A stretch of DNA of 64,000 bases from Oscheius dolichura. Its lineage: Eukaryota; Nematoda; Chromadorea; Rhabditida; Rhabditidae. Shown here piece after piece: positions 38,167-49,728 of the stretch; position 1 is the stretch's first letter, and every line of letters starts with the position of its first letter. The notes under the pieces are model-generated. The model saw only the letters and a program-made list of their open reading frames with translations. It ran no database searches and was not told the DNA's origin. The stretch is taken from the NCBI GenBank assembly GCA_932521035.1, contig OW051493.1, positions 9,012,001 to 9,076,000 of the forward strand. Direction: 5' to 3'. The position numbers were made by a program, and so were the translations under genes.

Positions 38167-38428
38167 ATGTCCGCCCTCCTCACCTTCCTGGCTCTATTCT
38201 TTCTGGCACTTATGTTCGCCGTCGAGGGAAAGCCGACCCTGGAAGATCTCGGGACAATACTTCGCACGTAAGCATTACTATCATATCTTTCAGTCTCATT
38301 TTTGAGGAAATATTAAAAGCAGGGATATTTTCAGCAACGATCCACTCCTGCTTGCCCGGTTGGAACAGATAATGAGCAACGATTTCGCGAACGACGGCCG
38401 GCTCTTCAACCTTCAGCGTCTTGGATGA
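38167..38428 (+). CDS. Small secreted peptide precursor, 64 aa
   Basis: Two exons, 38167..38267 and 38335..38428, joined by a 67-nt intron with GTAAGC donor and TTTTCAG acceptor, in phase. Residues 1-21 form a clear signal peptide (ALLTFLALFFLALMFAVEG). The mature part of about 43 residues (KPTLEDLGTIL, LLLARLEQIM, FANDGRLFNLQRLG) has no cysteine and no dibasic cleavage site. It could form one amphipathic helix. A TATAAG box about 45 nt upstream and an AATAAA at 38480 fit a compact, highly expressed secreted-peptide gene. I do not recognise the family; an antimicrobial or neuropeptide-like role is possible but not shown. Confidence 0.65.
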
Positions 38429-38449
38429 CTCAATCTTGCGAGTCATCCG
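38422..38449 (+). other. Hairpin spanning the peptide-gene stop codon
   Basis: GGATGACTC (38423-38431) pairs perfectly with GAGTCATCC (38440-38448) around an 8-nt loop. The TGA at 38426-38428 lies inside the 5' arm. In RNA this would be a 9-bp stem at the end of the reading frame. Confidence 0.7.
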
Positions 38450-39041
38450 CTTATACTCTAAATATATCTAGCTGTCATCAATAAACGCTTGTTAATACGT
38501 TTATTTTGTCGAATTTCGTTGTTTCACTGTATTTGAAGCGAAAAATCCACAATTTGAGGCCGTATTCCCATCCTTCTCGGCTGCCAAGCGTCTCTTATGG
38601 TCTCGGGAACGCTCTCGCCCAAAAAATATACCGTTTCACTTCTATGTGGAGAATTTCTGTCTGTGACTAGCTTGTGAACAGTCTTAGGAGGCTGTTTTAT
38701 CCCAGAAAAGGTTCTCCAAGTGTCTGATTCCATTTTTTTAGGCCTTGAAGGGAGCATTCATACTTTCTAGGAGATAGATCTTGTTTTCCCGTAATACGTC
38801 ACCGGAGGAAATGAGAACGTGAGCTTAGAAAAGGTCTTAAACTCGTCTAGAGGTTGTCGGGTCCAAATAACCCGCGCGTCATCAACCTCCTCCTTGCTCT
38901 TTCGCCTAATCTTCCGTTTAGCGGGAAGTGGCCAATGAACTCTCAATATATTCTTTATTTCAAAATAAACCGGTAAATAATGTAGATTTATCTTCTGGGA
39001 CTAGAAACGATCCACCGATGTGCCGGTATTATTTTTATATA
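38429..39041. other. Convergent intergenic region
   Basis: 3' flanks of the peptide gene (+) and the NPF-motif gene (-) meet here. No exon seen. Confidence 0.45.
38480..38485 (+). terminator. Polyadenylation signal of small peptide gene
   Basis: AATAAA 52 nt after the stop codon. Confidence 0.75.
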
Positions 39042-42000
39042 TTATTCGGGCTTGCTGTACAGGTCGTCCAGGAACGGATTCAGGCTGAAACCTGAAATTT
39101 TAGAGCTCGGTGGATTTGGCAGGCTCTTTGCTAATATTTTTCCCATTGAAAATGCTCCAAGACGACATTATACGGGCAAATATGAGAAGAACAAAAGTTT
39201 AGTCTTCCGGAAAGCGAAGACGGCAGCGAGAAAAACATATCAGGCCCCTGTTTTGGGGGGACCGGGGTCCTTTGACTTCCTCCCCGGTTTAAAAAGTGAG
39301 TCAGGGTAATGAAGTAAGGAAAAAAATTGAGGGGGGACTCACTTTTGGACTCGGCCGTTGCTAACTTTCGGAGACATGGCAGTCGCGTCAGTACTTCTTA
39401 TCCGGATTGTTGTCTGAGGAGAGGGCGGGATGGTCGGCTGCTGGGCATCTTCTACCTGAAATTGGCGTTTTAAAAAAGAAGATAGTCTCCAGGAGGACAA
39501 GGTATAGAGGTCTCGAAGCGAAGGGATCTTTTAAAATGAATTGATTGGCCAATTTCGCCTAGTCGGTTCTGGACCAAAGTGGGGGAATATTGGAAACCCC
39601 GGAAGGAAAAATCTACCAGGAGAAGTAAGAAAGGGTCCCGAAAAAAATCTTTGTACTAATAAGAAAGAAAAATTGGAGAATAACCCTTCAATCGCCCCGG
39701 GATCCCAATTTCTCCATACTCCAGGTTCTCACAAAGAAAATGTACAGTACCTGTATATTAGTCGCATTTTCCACCTTCCCAGCAACCGACGCGAAAGGAT
39801 TTGTCGATGAAAATTGCTGGTACTGTAGCGTTTGCGGAGCAGGAACCCTTCCATCCAGCTGGATTACTGTAGGTTGAACCTGAACCGACTAATTAGCCTT
39901 TACCCTCTGTATTTCTCACCTTATTCATGTCTTTCCTCCAAGATTCATCGCGTGGTCGGGGAGGAAGAGCCGGGCTCTTTTTACCCTGTTGCTCCTGTTG
40001 AATTTCTTTTTTCGCTGTAGATCCCTCGGCTTTTTCCTTTCTTGGCGGAGCAACTGGAGGTAGGTGGGCATTCTTCGCCTTGATGACGGTCTCTGGTTCT
40101 GATGGAATCGGCGGCATGGAGAGGCGCTTCGTCTCCTCCACTTTGGTCTTCGTGGCGGCTGTTCGAATCCTCACCGGCGGAGTGCCGTCGATCATTTCAA
40201 AAGCCTTGTTCGCGAAGATCGTTTCACTCGGAGGTAGGGTAAAAGATGAAGTAAACGCCGGCTCCGGTTGGGTAATGGGAGGAATTGACGGCGGCTTGGG
40301 TGGCAGGACGCTGGGCTTCACTTCCGAGCGATAATTCGCCTTGACTGCTTCCGCCAGGTTCACCGGCGCCGGGTAATTCTGCTCGACATCTTGAACTGCC
40401 GAGTTTTTACGGGTTTCTTTCTTCCAGAAAAGACCACGCAAGCCGCCTTTTTCCTAAAGAAAGGGGTAGATTTAAAAATAGGGAAAAGGGCGCCTACCCG
40501 AAGACTGGGCCTACCGGAATCGTAGACCTCTGTCGGCGGTTCGGGGGCTCTTTGCTTGTTGACAGGGCGATATTCATCAATAATTCTATAAAAGTAAGAC
40601 ATAGTAAAGTAAAAAATACCGTAATCCCTACAATAGAAGTTCCTGGCCCGCCATACGCGCGCGCAGTAAAGATGCTCCCCCTAATAACGCGCAGAAATCT
40701 TCTTTTAACCAATTTTTGTGCTTTTTTGAGCATTGCTCTTTATTTTTCTCGCTTTACAGTAATATTTCCGTTAAAACAAACTGTTATACAACAAAGAAAA
40801 CGTTAAAAAATGTGCAAAACTGCCGTTATTAGGTGCCGGATGGTTTTAGTGTTTTAGAGCGCGCTTACGGCGGGCCCGGAGCATTTTATAAGAAAATTAC
40901 GATAAGAAAGGTTTACTTTCTAAAAGGTGATGGGTCCTTCTGTCCTGGTGACCTGATTTTTTTCCTCAAATTGCCTCGAATATCTCTCATTGCCTGAAAA
41001 ATGGTCATTATTACTCTCTAGTGCAATTTTGGGCTACTCACCTCATCCACGTCTACTGCCACGGCTGAATAGATATTACACAACTTCCATAACGTGTAGA
41101 GTTCTCCTTTTTTGTCTTCAACTTTTCTCAACTGCTTCGCCGTTTTCATCCGAGCCTTCGCCAACTCGTCCAGCTTCTTTACGGGTAGATCAACCCTGAA
41201 AATTCGGGAAGCTCGTCGTCGTTTCTCCCGTTTTCCTGTCCCCATTCCCTTTTTTCTCTAATTTTCTTTTAGCCGGGAAAGAGAAGACGGGAGAGATAAG
41301 TCGTGCCCCTTTTGAAGGCCACCACCACGCGATTTGATCTGTCTCCCCCCGAAATCATTAGGTTGCCCGGCCTGCTCGATGGGCCTTATCGTAGAAAGTG
41401 GTGAAGTGTCATAGGCAAATCAATGAAGCGATTGAATCAGCAGCAGCTGATAAAAACCGGGAAAAGAGGATAACGGGAAAACTCAACGAATTCCCGACTT
41501 GCAAGGGGCAGCGATGACTCATTTGCCAAGATAATATGAAGAAATTCCCGTCGTGAGACCATTTCAGATATAATCTCCCTATGAGGTCACCCAAGAAAAG
41601 GGAAGAATAATGGAATAGAGTCATTTTTAGCCCCCGCCGAGGGAAGTTCAAGGTTAAACCGCCTGACGGAGGATAAAGGTTCGACTCTAGACTTTTTCTT
41701 GAGTCTTTTCCCCCTTTGAGAATCTAGCCATTGAACTGGATGACTGTACAGGAACAGTAAAAAGCTCTTATCACTCAAAGAAACGTGAATTTGGCTTCTT
41801 CTTGCAACAGTTTCTTTCCATCTTCCCTGGGGCGGAAAGGGAGAGATGTGGTCCCAGAAGAAGGGGGAAATCCAATCTTATAAGTTATTCAGGAGAAATA
41901 GATTGTTTCCTTGCTTAGAAGGTAAAAATGAAGAAAAACTAAAAAAACTATATACACCCAGGTTTTATAGTAAAATGGTGCAAAGTTCCCTGTGCAGTCA

Positions 42001-42653
42001 AAAGTGCGGTGGCCCGGGTTGGCAAATAAATTGAGCCCAACTTAGACGGTAAAAGGAGACAGTAAGCTGTTTAAAACTAAGGACTCCTTTTATTTTAACT
42101 TTAACGGAAGTTCCCTGATTTTCAAGCTTTTCCAACATCCACGAACGAAATTTCTTGCATTTTCGTTCAAAATAGACTACAGGTACTTTTCTTAAACGTT
42201 TAGATGCCTTTCTTTCTAAAAATAGGCCTTTGACGCCCGTTTGGTTGTCAATTTTGATGGAAACCACTTTTTCTATCCATTTCTATACCAAATTAGCTGT
42301 CATTTTGCCGTTGCGGCCGCTAGAATAAGGAAATCTTGTTATCTCTCCCTACTTCTAGGAAAAATTACTCTTTTAAGACAAGAATATTCAGTTTAAATCG
42401 ATATTTGTTCTACTAGAAGGGGGTATTTTGCTGCTCTGATGGTCATAAAATGGCGTCACAAACCCTTCGGTATTTGCTTTTTGTCTCCCCTTCTTCTTAC
42501 CTGGATCCACAGAAACATTCCACCAATCCTTGTATCTCTTTTGCATATTTCTCTTCAACATTTGCTCTAAAATACGATATAATGAATAAAAGAAGAGAAT
42601 AAGGCTGACAGGTTGTTAGCAAACTCCTGTAGAGGGTAGTCGGGATGGCCCAT
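39042..42653 (-). CDS. Proline-rich adaptor-like protein with NPF motifs and charged helical N-terminus, about 394 aa
   Basis: Exons 42653..42610, 42566..42501, 41195..41042, 40993..40917, 40585..40498, 40453..39920, 39816..39751, 39455..39343 and 39084..39042 close in phase. The frame stays open upstream to an ATG at 42767, an alternative start. Residues 1-100 (PLQEFANNLANVEEKYAKEI, LAKARMKTAKQLRKVEDKK, YSAVAVDVDEAMRDI) look like charged amphipathic helices; YAKEI resembles the first F-BAR helix, but the region is far shorter than an F-BAR domain. The middle is disordered and Pro-rich (SVLPPKPPSIPP, PPVAPPRKEK, SPALPPRPRDE), suited to SH3 binding. Two NPF tripeptides near residues 327 and 384 (NPFASV, LNPFLDDLY) suit EH-domain binding. 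Together this suggests an endocytic or cytoskeletal adaptor; the family is not recognised. Confidence 0.75.
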
Positions 42654-43318
42654 CGGGGGGTCTCTCCGGCGCTTATCAAAGCCGCCACGCTCCGCCCTGC
42701 AGGCGTTTTTTGAACCTTCGGGGATTTCGAGAATTATTCGGGAAGGGAGAAGGGGAGAGAATTTCATCTCTGGTAGAAAGGGAAGGAGAGAGAAGACGGG
42801 AGGTAGAGGATGTGCTGGGCATCAATCAAATGGACACCTACTGTGATCAAAACAAAGATAGAGAGAAAGAGAACCGACTCTCGAGATTGACAGGAGGGTT
42901 TTAGAGTTTTTTGTTTGAAAAAGAGAAGTTCCCAGCTTTTACAACCATCCATATTGCTTCGGTTGTGATGTTTATGACCCAGTAACCACAGACAGATAAG
43001 GCGAGGAGGAGAAAACTCGTGTCCACAAGGAAAAACATGCTATAGTGGGAGGGAAGCCGTCTTCTTTTGGACCAGAATGGAACTAACTGCTTGGTGAATG
43101 GGGATTAGTTCTCTTTGGAAGGATTCCCGGTTAGTGAAAGCTCCCGGTCTCGGGGAACCGCACTACCGCCTCCGTTTCAGCCCTCCAAAGGTTTTAGACC
43201 GTTTTGGAAGGTCAGAAATAGTTTCTAATGGAAAACGGATACGGTTTCCAGCCCAGGGAAGGATTATGGGAGCAGTGAGAAGCCCCCCGGCCGTCTGGAG
43301 ACGGAAAGGGAAAAAAAC

Positions 43319-43445
43319 GACCCTCTGCACCCGTAAAGTCTCGGCAATACAAAGACGTAAAGCCGTGACAGTTTTGTAACAGATAAAGATGGCCCTCCTG
43401 CCGAGAGTTTACGGGTGCAGGGGATCGGGCTGTCGGGTACCGAGC
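43319..43445. repeat. Dispersed foldback element, copy 6
   Basis: Arms CTGCACCCGTAAAGTCTCGG and CCGAGAGTTTACGGGTGCAG with a shortened loop (AGATAAAGATGGCCC). The outer left arm is missing. Confidence 0.85.
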
Positions 43446-44386
43446 AAAGGAAAGGGCGCCGTCATCCTCTGCCAAGCTCAACGGTGGTCGATTCTACCAC
43501 CTTTGTATGAAATGCTAGCCCGATTTTAAGAAAAAACTACCCTGGAACACAAAGGCTGAAAACCAGAGGGATTCCCCCTCGAAAAGCTTCAAAAATCCTG
43601 AATTCCTTCCTAGACGCCTTAGCTTCAGTAGATCCCTACAGAGGGAGATAAAGCTGGGATTCTTGTCAATTTATTAGAAAGAGCGTGAATTTTATGGTAT
43701 TCTGGATAATTCCTAGCCTATCTAGCAATTAAAATGGACCAAAATAAAGGAATTTTACCCCCCGGTCCCTTCCAAGACGCTTCCTGCCTTTCTCCCTCGT
43801 TCCCACGGCGGCTGCCCCCTATTTCCCTCGATGGTCGGTCACAACTTTTCAACTTTTCGCTCCTGGTCCCAGGTTATTCTCCCATGCCTCGTCACCCGCC
43901 GTTTCTTGCCGGGTAAAGAGCGCGGTCATCGTCTTTCGCTGCCCTCTTTCGAGTCAGCCGACCCCGGGCGTTTACAAGTCGGCCGCCTGGCCCAAACTGA
44001 CTCTGATTGAATCATAAAACTGACACCTAACATATGTGACGAAGAGGAGAAGCGAGGGGAGATTGTCTATAAGTGACGTTATGACCAATGTGTGGCCGGT
44101 GGCTGTTCCTCTCCTCTCCTGCTGATCGCGTCGTCATCACTTTCTCCCCCTTCTCCCATTGTAAATTGACCGGAATCTTTTTCGGGGCTAGGGGCAGGAC
44201 GGGGGGAGAAACAAACACGGAGTGGGTCAAGAGAAAGAAATGAAGAAGATTAGACGTTGGGGGATAGAAGTCTCTCTTTTTATTCACGCCACTAGAACAA
44301 TAATGCCAAATATGGGGGACCCCACGCCGCACCCGGCAACTGCTTCATTTTTCGGTTAAAAACAGCAAAATAGTTATATCTTTCAG

Positions 44387-44409
44387 CTGCCGAGAGTTTA
44401 CGGGCGCAG
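44387..44409. repeat. Solitary foldback arm
   Basis: CTGCCGAGAGTTTACGGGCGCAG matches the right arm of the dispersed foldback family without a partner arm nearby; a deletion remnant. Confidence 0.7.
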
Positions 44410-44490
44410 GTGGGGAGCAAAATGAGTAGAAAGGGGTGAAAATACCGGTACAGGATAGGAGAATAGATGGAAATTTGGGGGAGAGAACAT

Positions 44491-46776
44491 TTAGGACTGA
44501 TTATCAGATGGCCACTCGTCGTCGTCCGGGGCGTCTGTATCTCGGCGGACGACTTTCTTATGCTTCATTCGACGGTTTTGAAACCATGTTTTTACCTAAA
44601 AAAAACGATGTGTACTTTTGATTTAATGAAAACGAGCCCGGTTTGCAATCTGTCTGCGACTGTGTGGGAGTGATTATGCATGCAAGTCCCCTTGTTGTTT
44701 TCAAACGATTTAATCGTTGCCAAATTTTTGGAAGTGGTAGCAAAACCCCCGCCGAATTTATTTACGGAGTGGGAAAGAATCGGGCCCACTGGATTTTATG
44801 GGAATTCCTGGTATAAGGATCTTTTTCCTCTATCCTGACGACAGTTTACGGTTTCACGCCTTTCTAACGAAGGCTAGGAACTGGAGGAAATCGTGCCGGA
44901 CAAAATTACGATGCCTAGGTGGCTGTAGGATCCTCAACGGACTGAGCAGGGACTGGAACCCTCGACCCAGTCATCTGAGAACCTAAATCAGCCATTGCGA
45001 GAATAGAAGGGGCAGATCCCAGGCCCTGCCCATCCCTGGAATGGATTTTGGCTTTTTTTAACCCAAAGATGGCCAAAACATCTTCTAAATAATCCCACGA
45101 AGGGGGTTCAAGAGCCCTGGATTCTACAAACGGAGCAGTACAACCTGTTGCTCACTGCAATCCAAAAAAAGTGGAAAATTATTGGGTTAATGGGTCTAAG
45201 GGGTCGCTCACTTCCCCCACTGCCAGTACAACTGTTCCCCGACCCCTGTAAAGCTGTGACTAACGAGCTGTTCTCTCCTCTTTATCATGACATCCACCCC
45301 CCGGCTGGTTATTTACAGTCCCCGCTCTTTTTGCCCCCTCAAATCGTTTAGAGCTGACCCCCGATCGGCACAATAAACACTCTGACAACAACATGATACC
45401 TCTTGTATTATTTGGGGGCGATTAGGAAAGGTGACTGACCTGTGTCTCACTGAGATTCAATAAATTGGCCAGTTCAATGCGTTCCGGCGTGCTGAGATAT
45501 CTCTGGGTCTCGAAGCGCTTCTCCAATCCCTGGAGTTGATGATCCGAGAAAACAGTTCTGGCTTTTCTTCTGTAACTGTGGAGACTACATTAGATTTTTC
45601 GATTTTTGGCGAGGGGAACAAACCTGCGGTAGGATTTACTAGTAGCCGCCAGTCGCAGAGCATCGCTAGTCGCCGCAGCTGCCCATAATTGGGGAAGAAC
45701 TAAAATTCCTTCTTTATTTTTTCTATAAACTTTCCTACAAATACCTGATCTCTGAGCCAGGAGGAGGCTATGCTCGAGGGGAACAAGTCCCGGCTGGACG
45801 CCGAGCCAAAAAGGTAGCTGGTCCACGGCGGCGCCCGTTGTTGAGAGGTCAACCGGCAGGACGGCTATCCGCGAGTCTTGCATGTCCTGGAAACGGTCCA
45901 AATAATAAAAGAAGGGGGATTTCACGTGGCTGTCAATATCATAGGATGGATGATGTGATAATAATGAATCAGAGGGGGGAGATGGGAAGAGTAGTAAAGG
46001 AAACGGGGTGAACAACATCATCATAATAGTGTTTCGAAATTCTCGGGAAAACAAGACTTTCCAGATGGTCAGAAGATGACCAAATAGGGATAAAATCAGA
46101 AGGTGGAAATCACCAGTTTTTGGCTTGTTGCCCGCAGCGGGGGGTATAAAGGAAAGATGAGGTCTACAGAACGACCAGCTGGAGTTAGCAGTGAAATAAA
46201 AGAGTCATCCTGTAGAGAAAAATCTGCTCTTTTTAATGATACCAGGCATATTTAAAATGGAAAGAGTAGCGACAGGAAAATGGATATTTTAGCGGGCAGT
46301 CTTCAAAGTGGACGAAGACTGCAATGTCGCGCGGTACGGGTCAAAAGGGCGCTCAGGTAACGGCTAGAGTCATTTTGGATAAATATTCCATGGTCCACGG
46401 TTACTTAGATTCTCTTATGGTGGTGCAAAATTACACATGGTGCAAAATTTGTACAGTAATCTTAGATCAGAAGGCGAAAAACTGAGGATCTTGGCGTTGA
46501 AATCTCAAAAAGCCATGGAATTTTTATTGGAAATGGACTATATGGAGTAAAAGAGGGTAGAAAACAAGAAAAGGAAGATTTTGGATGGTGTAAAATGGAA
46601 TAAAATAGGTGAACAAGAGGCTAGAAAGGGTTAGAAGAGGGGAAACTGGAGAAAAGGCCCACCTCGTCCTTGCTGCCGCCGCTGCCATTACTGCTGCTGC
46701 TCCTCAACAAGGAGGCATGCCCTTTGAGGAGATCATCAATAGAAAATCGGGCGGGTGTCTGCTCGGCCATCGTCAT
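44491..46776 (-). CDS. Bsh/BSX-class homeobox transcription factor with eh1 motif, 190 aa
   Basis: Exons 46776..46663, 45886..45745, 45699..45624, 45575..45440 and 44595..44491 close in phase. An Engrailed-homology-1 repressor motif ([12 protein letters not shown]) lies at residues 9-20, followed by a Ser/Gly stretch. The homeodomain occupies about residues 112-171: [40 protein letters not shown], then [17 protein letters not shown]. Helix 3 [11 protein letters not shown] with the RTVFSD..L.GLEKRF first helix is characteristic of the brain-specific homeobox (Bsh/BSX) class. A short acidic tail ([10 protein letters not shown]) ends the protein. By family it should be a nuclear, sequence-specific repressor, often a neuron-identity factor. 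A second ATG (46770) lies two codons in. An intron splits the homeodomain just before VKTWFQ. Confidence 0.95.
44936..44990 (-). repeat. Possible degenerate tRNA-like sequence
   Basis: On the minus strand, TGGCTGATTTAGG resembles an A box and GGGTTCCAGTCCC resembles a B box 25-30 nt later. No acceptor stem is apparent. It lies in the last intron of the homeobox gene. Confidence 0.25.
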
Positions 46777-49728
46777 CGTATTTGCACCTCTAATGTGGCC
46801 ACCACAGTACGCACCCCCTCCCGAGGGGCGGAGCTCGATTGCCATTGGCTCTCATCAGGCTAGAATTTCTCCTATATCTCTCCCGTCTTTATTAGGAGAG
46901 ACAGAGGACACTCACCTACTTTAAAGAGCCGGGAAAGAATTGAGCAGAGCCTAATTTAAACGAGCTGATAATTGAGACTAATGGCGGGGAGCTGGTAGCT
47001 GTTTTTAGTCGCCCTGGAAGGTTGAAATAGTCCCCTCTTCGAGGTGAGCAATCGGTCGGGTGATGGCTGATGGCTCGGGCTTGAAACAACTCTAAAAAAA
47101 AGATAACATCATGGGACAGTTGGGGGATGATTCGGCCTCGGGGGATGAGCTGGCCAGGCGACTACCCAGCCCCATCAAGTGCTTATTCCCTGGTGATGGA
47201 TTTAACTGGACAGAGTGGTGATAAGAGAAGAAAAGGGCTGGCTCATGGTGTAGTCAAGAGAGTTTGGGGCATTACGGTTTATTTGCGGCTTCTAGCGTTC
47301 CTGATGGAAGGTACAGGCTGGCCATAAGGATAGAAAGGCCGGGTCTGAATGCAAGAGAGCCAAAAAGGGATCCGCTCAAGACAACCAGGACATTTTCAAC
47401 GGCATTTAGGGAATTTTCAACTAAAGTATGGGTCACCTGTCGATTTTGGGGCTAGCCATCCGCCCGGAAATGGAATACGCCTGACTCTCAAGCCCACCAA
47501 TCTGACCAGTAGGTCACTCTCCTTTCTGTGGCTGGACAATTGGACCATGGGCCGTTTCTGCCGGGGTTTAGCCCTTACTGATAGAAAGTAGACGTTTCCC
47601 GGTCCAAAATCTGCAATTCCCATAGTTTGGAGGCCGTATTTCATACGGGAGCCGATAGTTTCTTCAGTACTGGTCTTTCTTCAAAGAACCCCCCAATTTC
47701 TCCATCTGTAACCCATTGTTCTGCTGTTTCACTCGTTTACCTTGTATTTTTCTCTGAAGCTGCCGGTATTCCGTCAAGGATGATCTCCTCCGGCTTTCTG
47801 TTATTCTCCAACTGTTCTTCTACCAAATTACTTTGCTCAGAATCTCCCCGTTTCCTTTTTAGTAGACCAATAACCCCCATAAACAAATCTCTCTACCGTA
47901 CTCTTCCTCTCGTTCTGCTCTCTACTCCACTATCCATCTTTCTCCTTCAGCAGATAGCTCATTAGCTCTTGCCTGTTTCCCTCTCTCCCTTCTTAATAAT
48001 TGCCATATTTTTCTCCTCAGAAACGAGCAGTTATAATTGTCTTCGGAAGCGGCTAACCATAGAAGAAGAAGCCACAAACAATCTTCACGAATGGGTACGG
48101 TAGAGACGAGAGACCTCTCCCTCATTTTTAGCCCCTACCCGAGACTCATTACTCCTAATTGGACATCTTCCTTTTGTGTCACCTCGGTTTCCGGCTATTG
48201 ACACCGACAAGTCGCCTTTCTCCTCGTCATCATCTTATACTTGGTCCAGGGAGGGAAGAGATGAAAGGGGGACCCTGATAGAGAGACAGCGCCCCAGCCG
48301 ACCAGGTGTGGATTGGCCAGGAGAGTGCAGTGTCAAGAGTAGGCTAATCCGGCGGCCTATTCGCCTCGATACAAAGCAGCCGACAAGCGTACTGTTTAAC
48401 CTCCCAATTAGCATTGAGCCCCATGTTGAACAATTTGTCCACGTAACACGGTGTGATGGGGACAATAGAGGGGAGGGGCAGGGGAGGACTGGGGAGAGGA
48501 TCAATTACCGGGAAGACGAGTGACAGGGGGCAAATAGACACCAGTAGATACTCTGAGAATTGCTGTGGGAAATTATAGTTTTAATCGGGCAAGGGGTACG
48601 GTATTCTTGGAAAAATTGGGTAGCGGCTTTAGGGACATCTAGGCATTGTTAGGGAGCCAAATTTCGGGACCTGAGGGGAAATTCAGCGTCTAGATCGAAT
48701 TTCTTCAAGATTACGGTAATTTTGGTTAGAAAAAGGGGCAAAAAAATTGCCAGGGACCTAAACTTCAAGATGTCCGGGTCTAGAAGCGAAGGAGCTAATT
48801 TAATAAGGCCTGGTCATTGAGAACAATCGTTCCAGGACCTAAACTCGAGATTATTAGCTTCCTGGTAGTTTTATAACCGGAAAATTACTTCAATTATATA
48901 AATCGAGCACAATTGCAGTGGAGCACGGTAACTTTCAGTGATTCCGCTCTTTTGGGATGTGTTGTGCTCCATTTTCTCGCCTTTTTTTCTACATTAAGCT
49001 GGAAAACAGCTGGATTACGGTATATTTCTTTCCTTCCACCCTAACCTCCTCGAGGCAGGTGTTTTGCCCGGCTCTATGCCTCCCGGTGCCGAGGTGAGAA
49101 AGTGCTGGCCATTTGTTGGCTAATTGGGGTTTCTTTGTCTTCCCGTGCTATTGCATCTTCTAATTAGCACAGCGGAGCCCAAAATTACCGACACACTCGT
49201 CTCGTTTTACTGCAGATGCGCAAAAGTTTTAAAACAATACGGCGGGCACGGGAGCGGGCGCTGGGCTATTATGAACTGTTTTGGCGGCTAAAGGATATAA
49301 TTAGGGTGACTTTTTGACTCGGGAGGGGTCTCGAAAAGAACGACAAGGTTACGGTAGTCAAAAAATTAAAATATCCTTGCCCTGTCGAGATTATACGGGT
49401 GCGGGCGCGCGGCGGCCGAGCCCAGCCACTGCTTGACCTCCCTGAAGCCTTTTGACCTCGCTTCCTGTCTAAAATAATACGGTATTTAGTCAATTATCCC
49501 GTGTACAATATCCCCCATTTCCTCCGTTCCCCCCGCACTAAAGAGAGATGGTAATTTTCATGTCGAAGCCCCATCAACGACAGGTGCGAATTGCGTCTCT
49601 CTCTCAACTAATTGTCATTGTATGGTCCGTTTTGTTGGCTGTCTATTTTGTGTCTTATCCTAGGGGAAAGGAGGAGGACGAGATGAACGTCCACCTAATA
49701 GGATACATCACGAGCTAACCCCGCGGCG
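46777..49728. other. Promoter and intergenic region between homeobox gene and 49.7-kb gene
   Basis: A gap of nearly 3 kb upstream of both a minus-strand homeobox gene and a plus-strand gene, with no exon I can support. Long homopurine/homopyrimidine tracts and a solitary, degenerate foldback arm at 49382-49407 (CTGTCGAGATTATACGGGTG) are present. Large upstream regions are common for neuronal homeobox genes. Confidence 0.4.
49382..49407. repeat. Degenerate solitary foldback arm
   Basis: CTGTCGAGATTATACGGGTG differs at several positions from the family arm CTGCCGAGACTTTACGGGTG and has no partner. Confidence 0.5.

Larger units (their letters stand above)
42768..44490. other. Intergenic region
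   Basis: Between the 3' end of the homeobox gene and the start of the NPF-motif gene, both minus strand. It holds one foldback element and one isolated foldback arm (44387-44409). No coding exon recognised. Confidence 0.4.

Noticed and set aside
41018-41245. ATG at 41245 as start of a separate small basic protein
   Set aside because: The frame continues in phase from the 42566..42501 exon through an acceptor at 41196, and downstream into the proline-rich exons, so it is part of one larger gene.
45590-46054. 154-codon continuous minus frame as homeobox N-terminus
   Set aside because: A phase-0 acceptor (GTTTCCAG at 45887) joins the eh1-containing exon 46776..46663, and introns at 45744-45700 and 45623-45576 are needed to reach the homeodomain.
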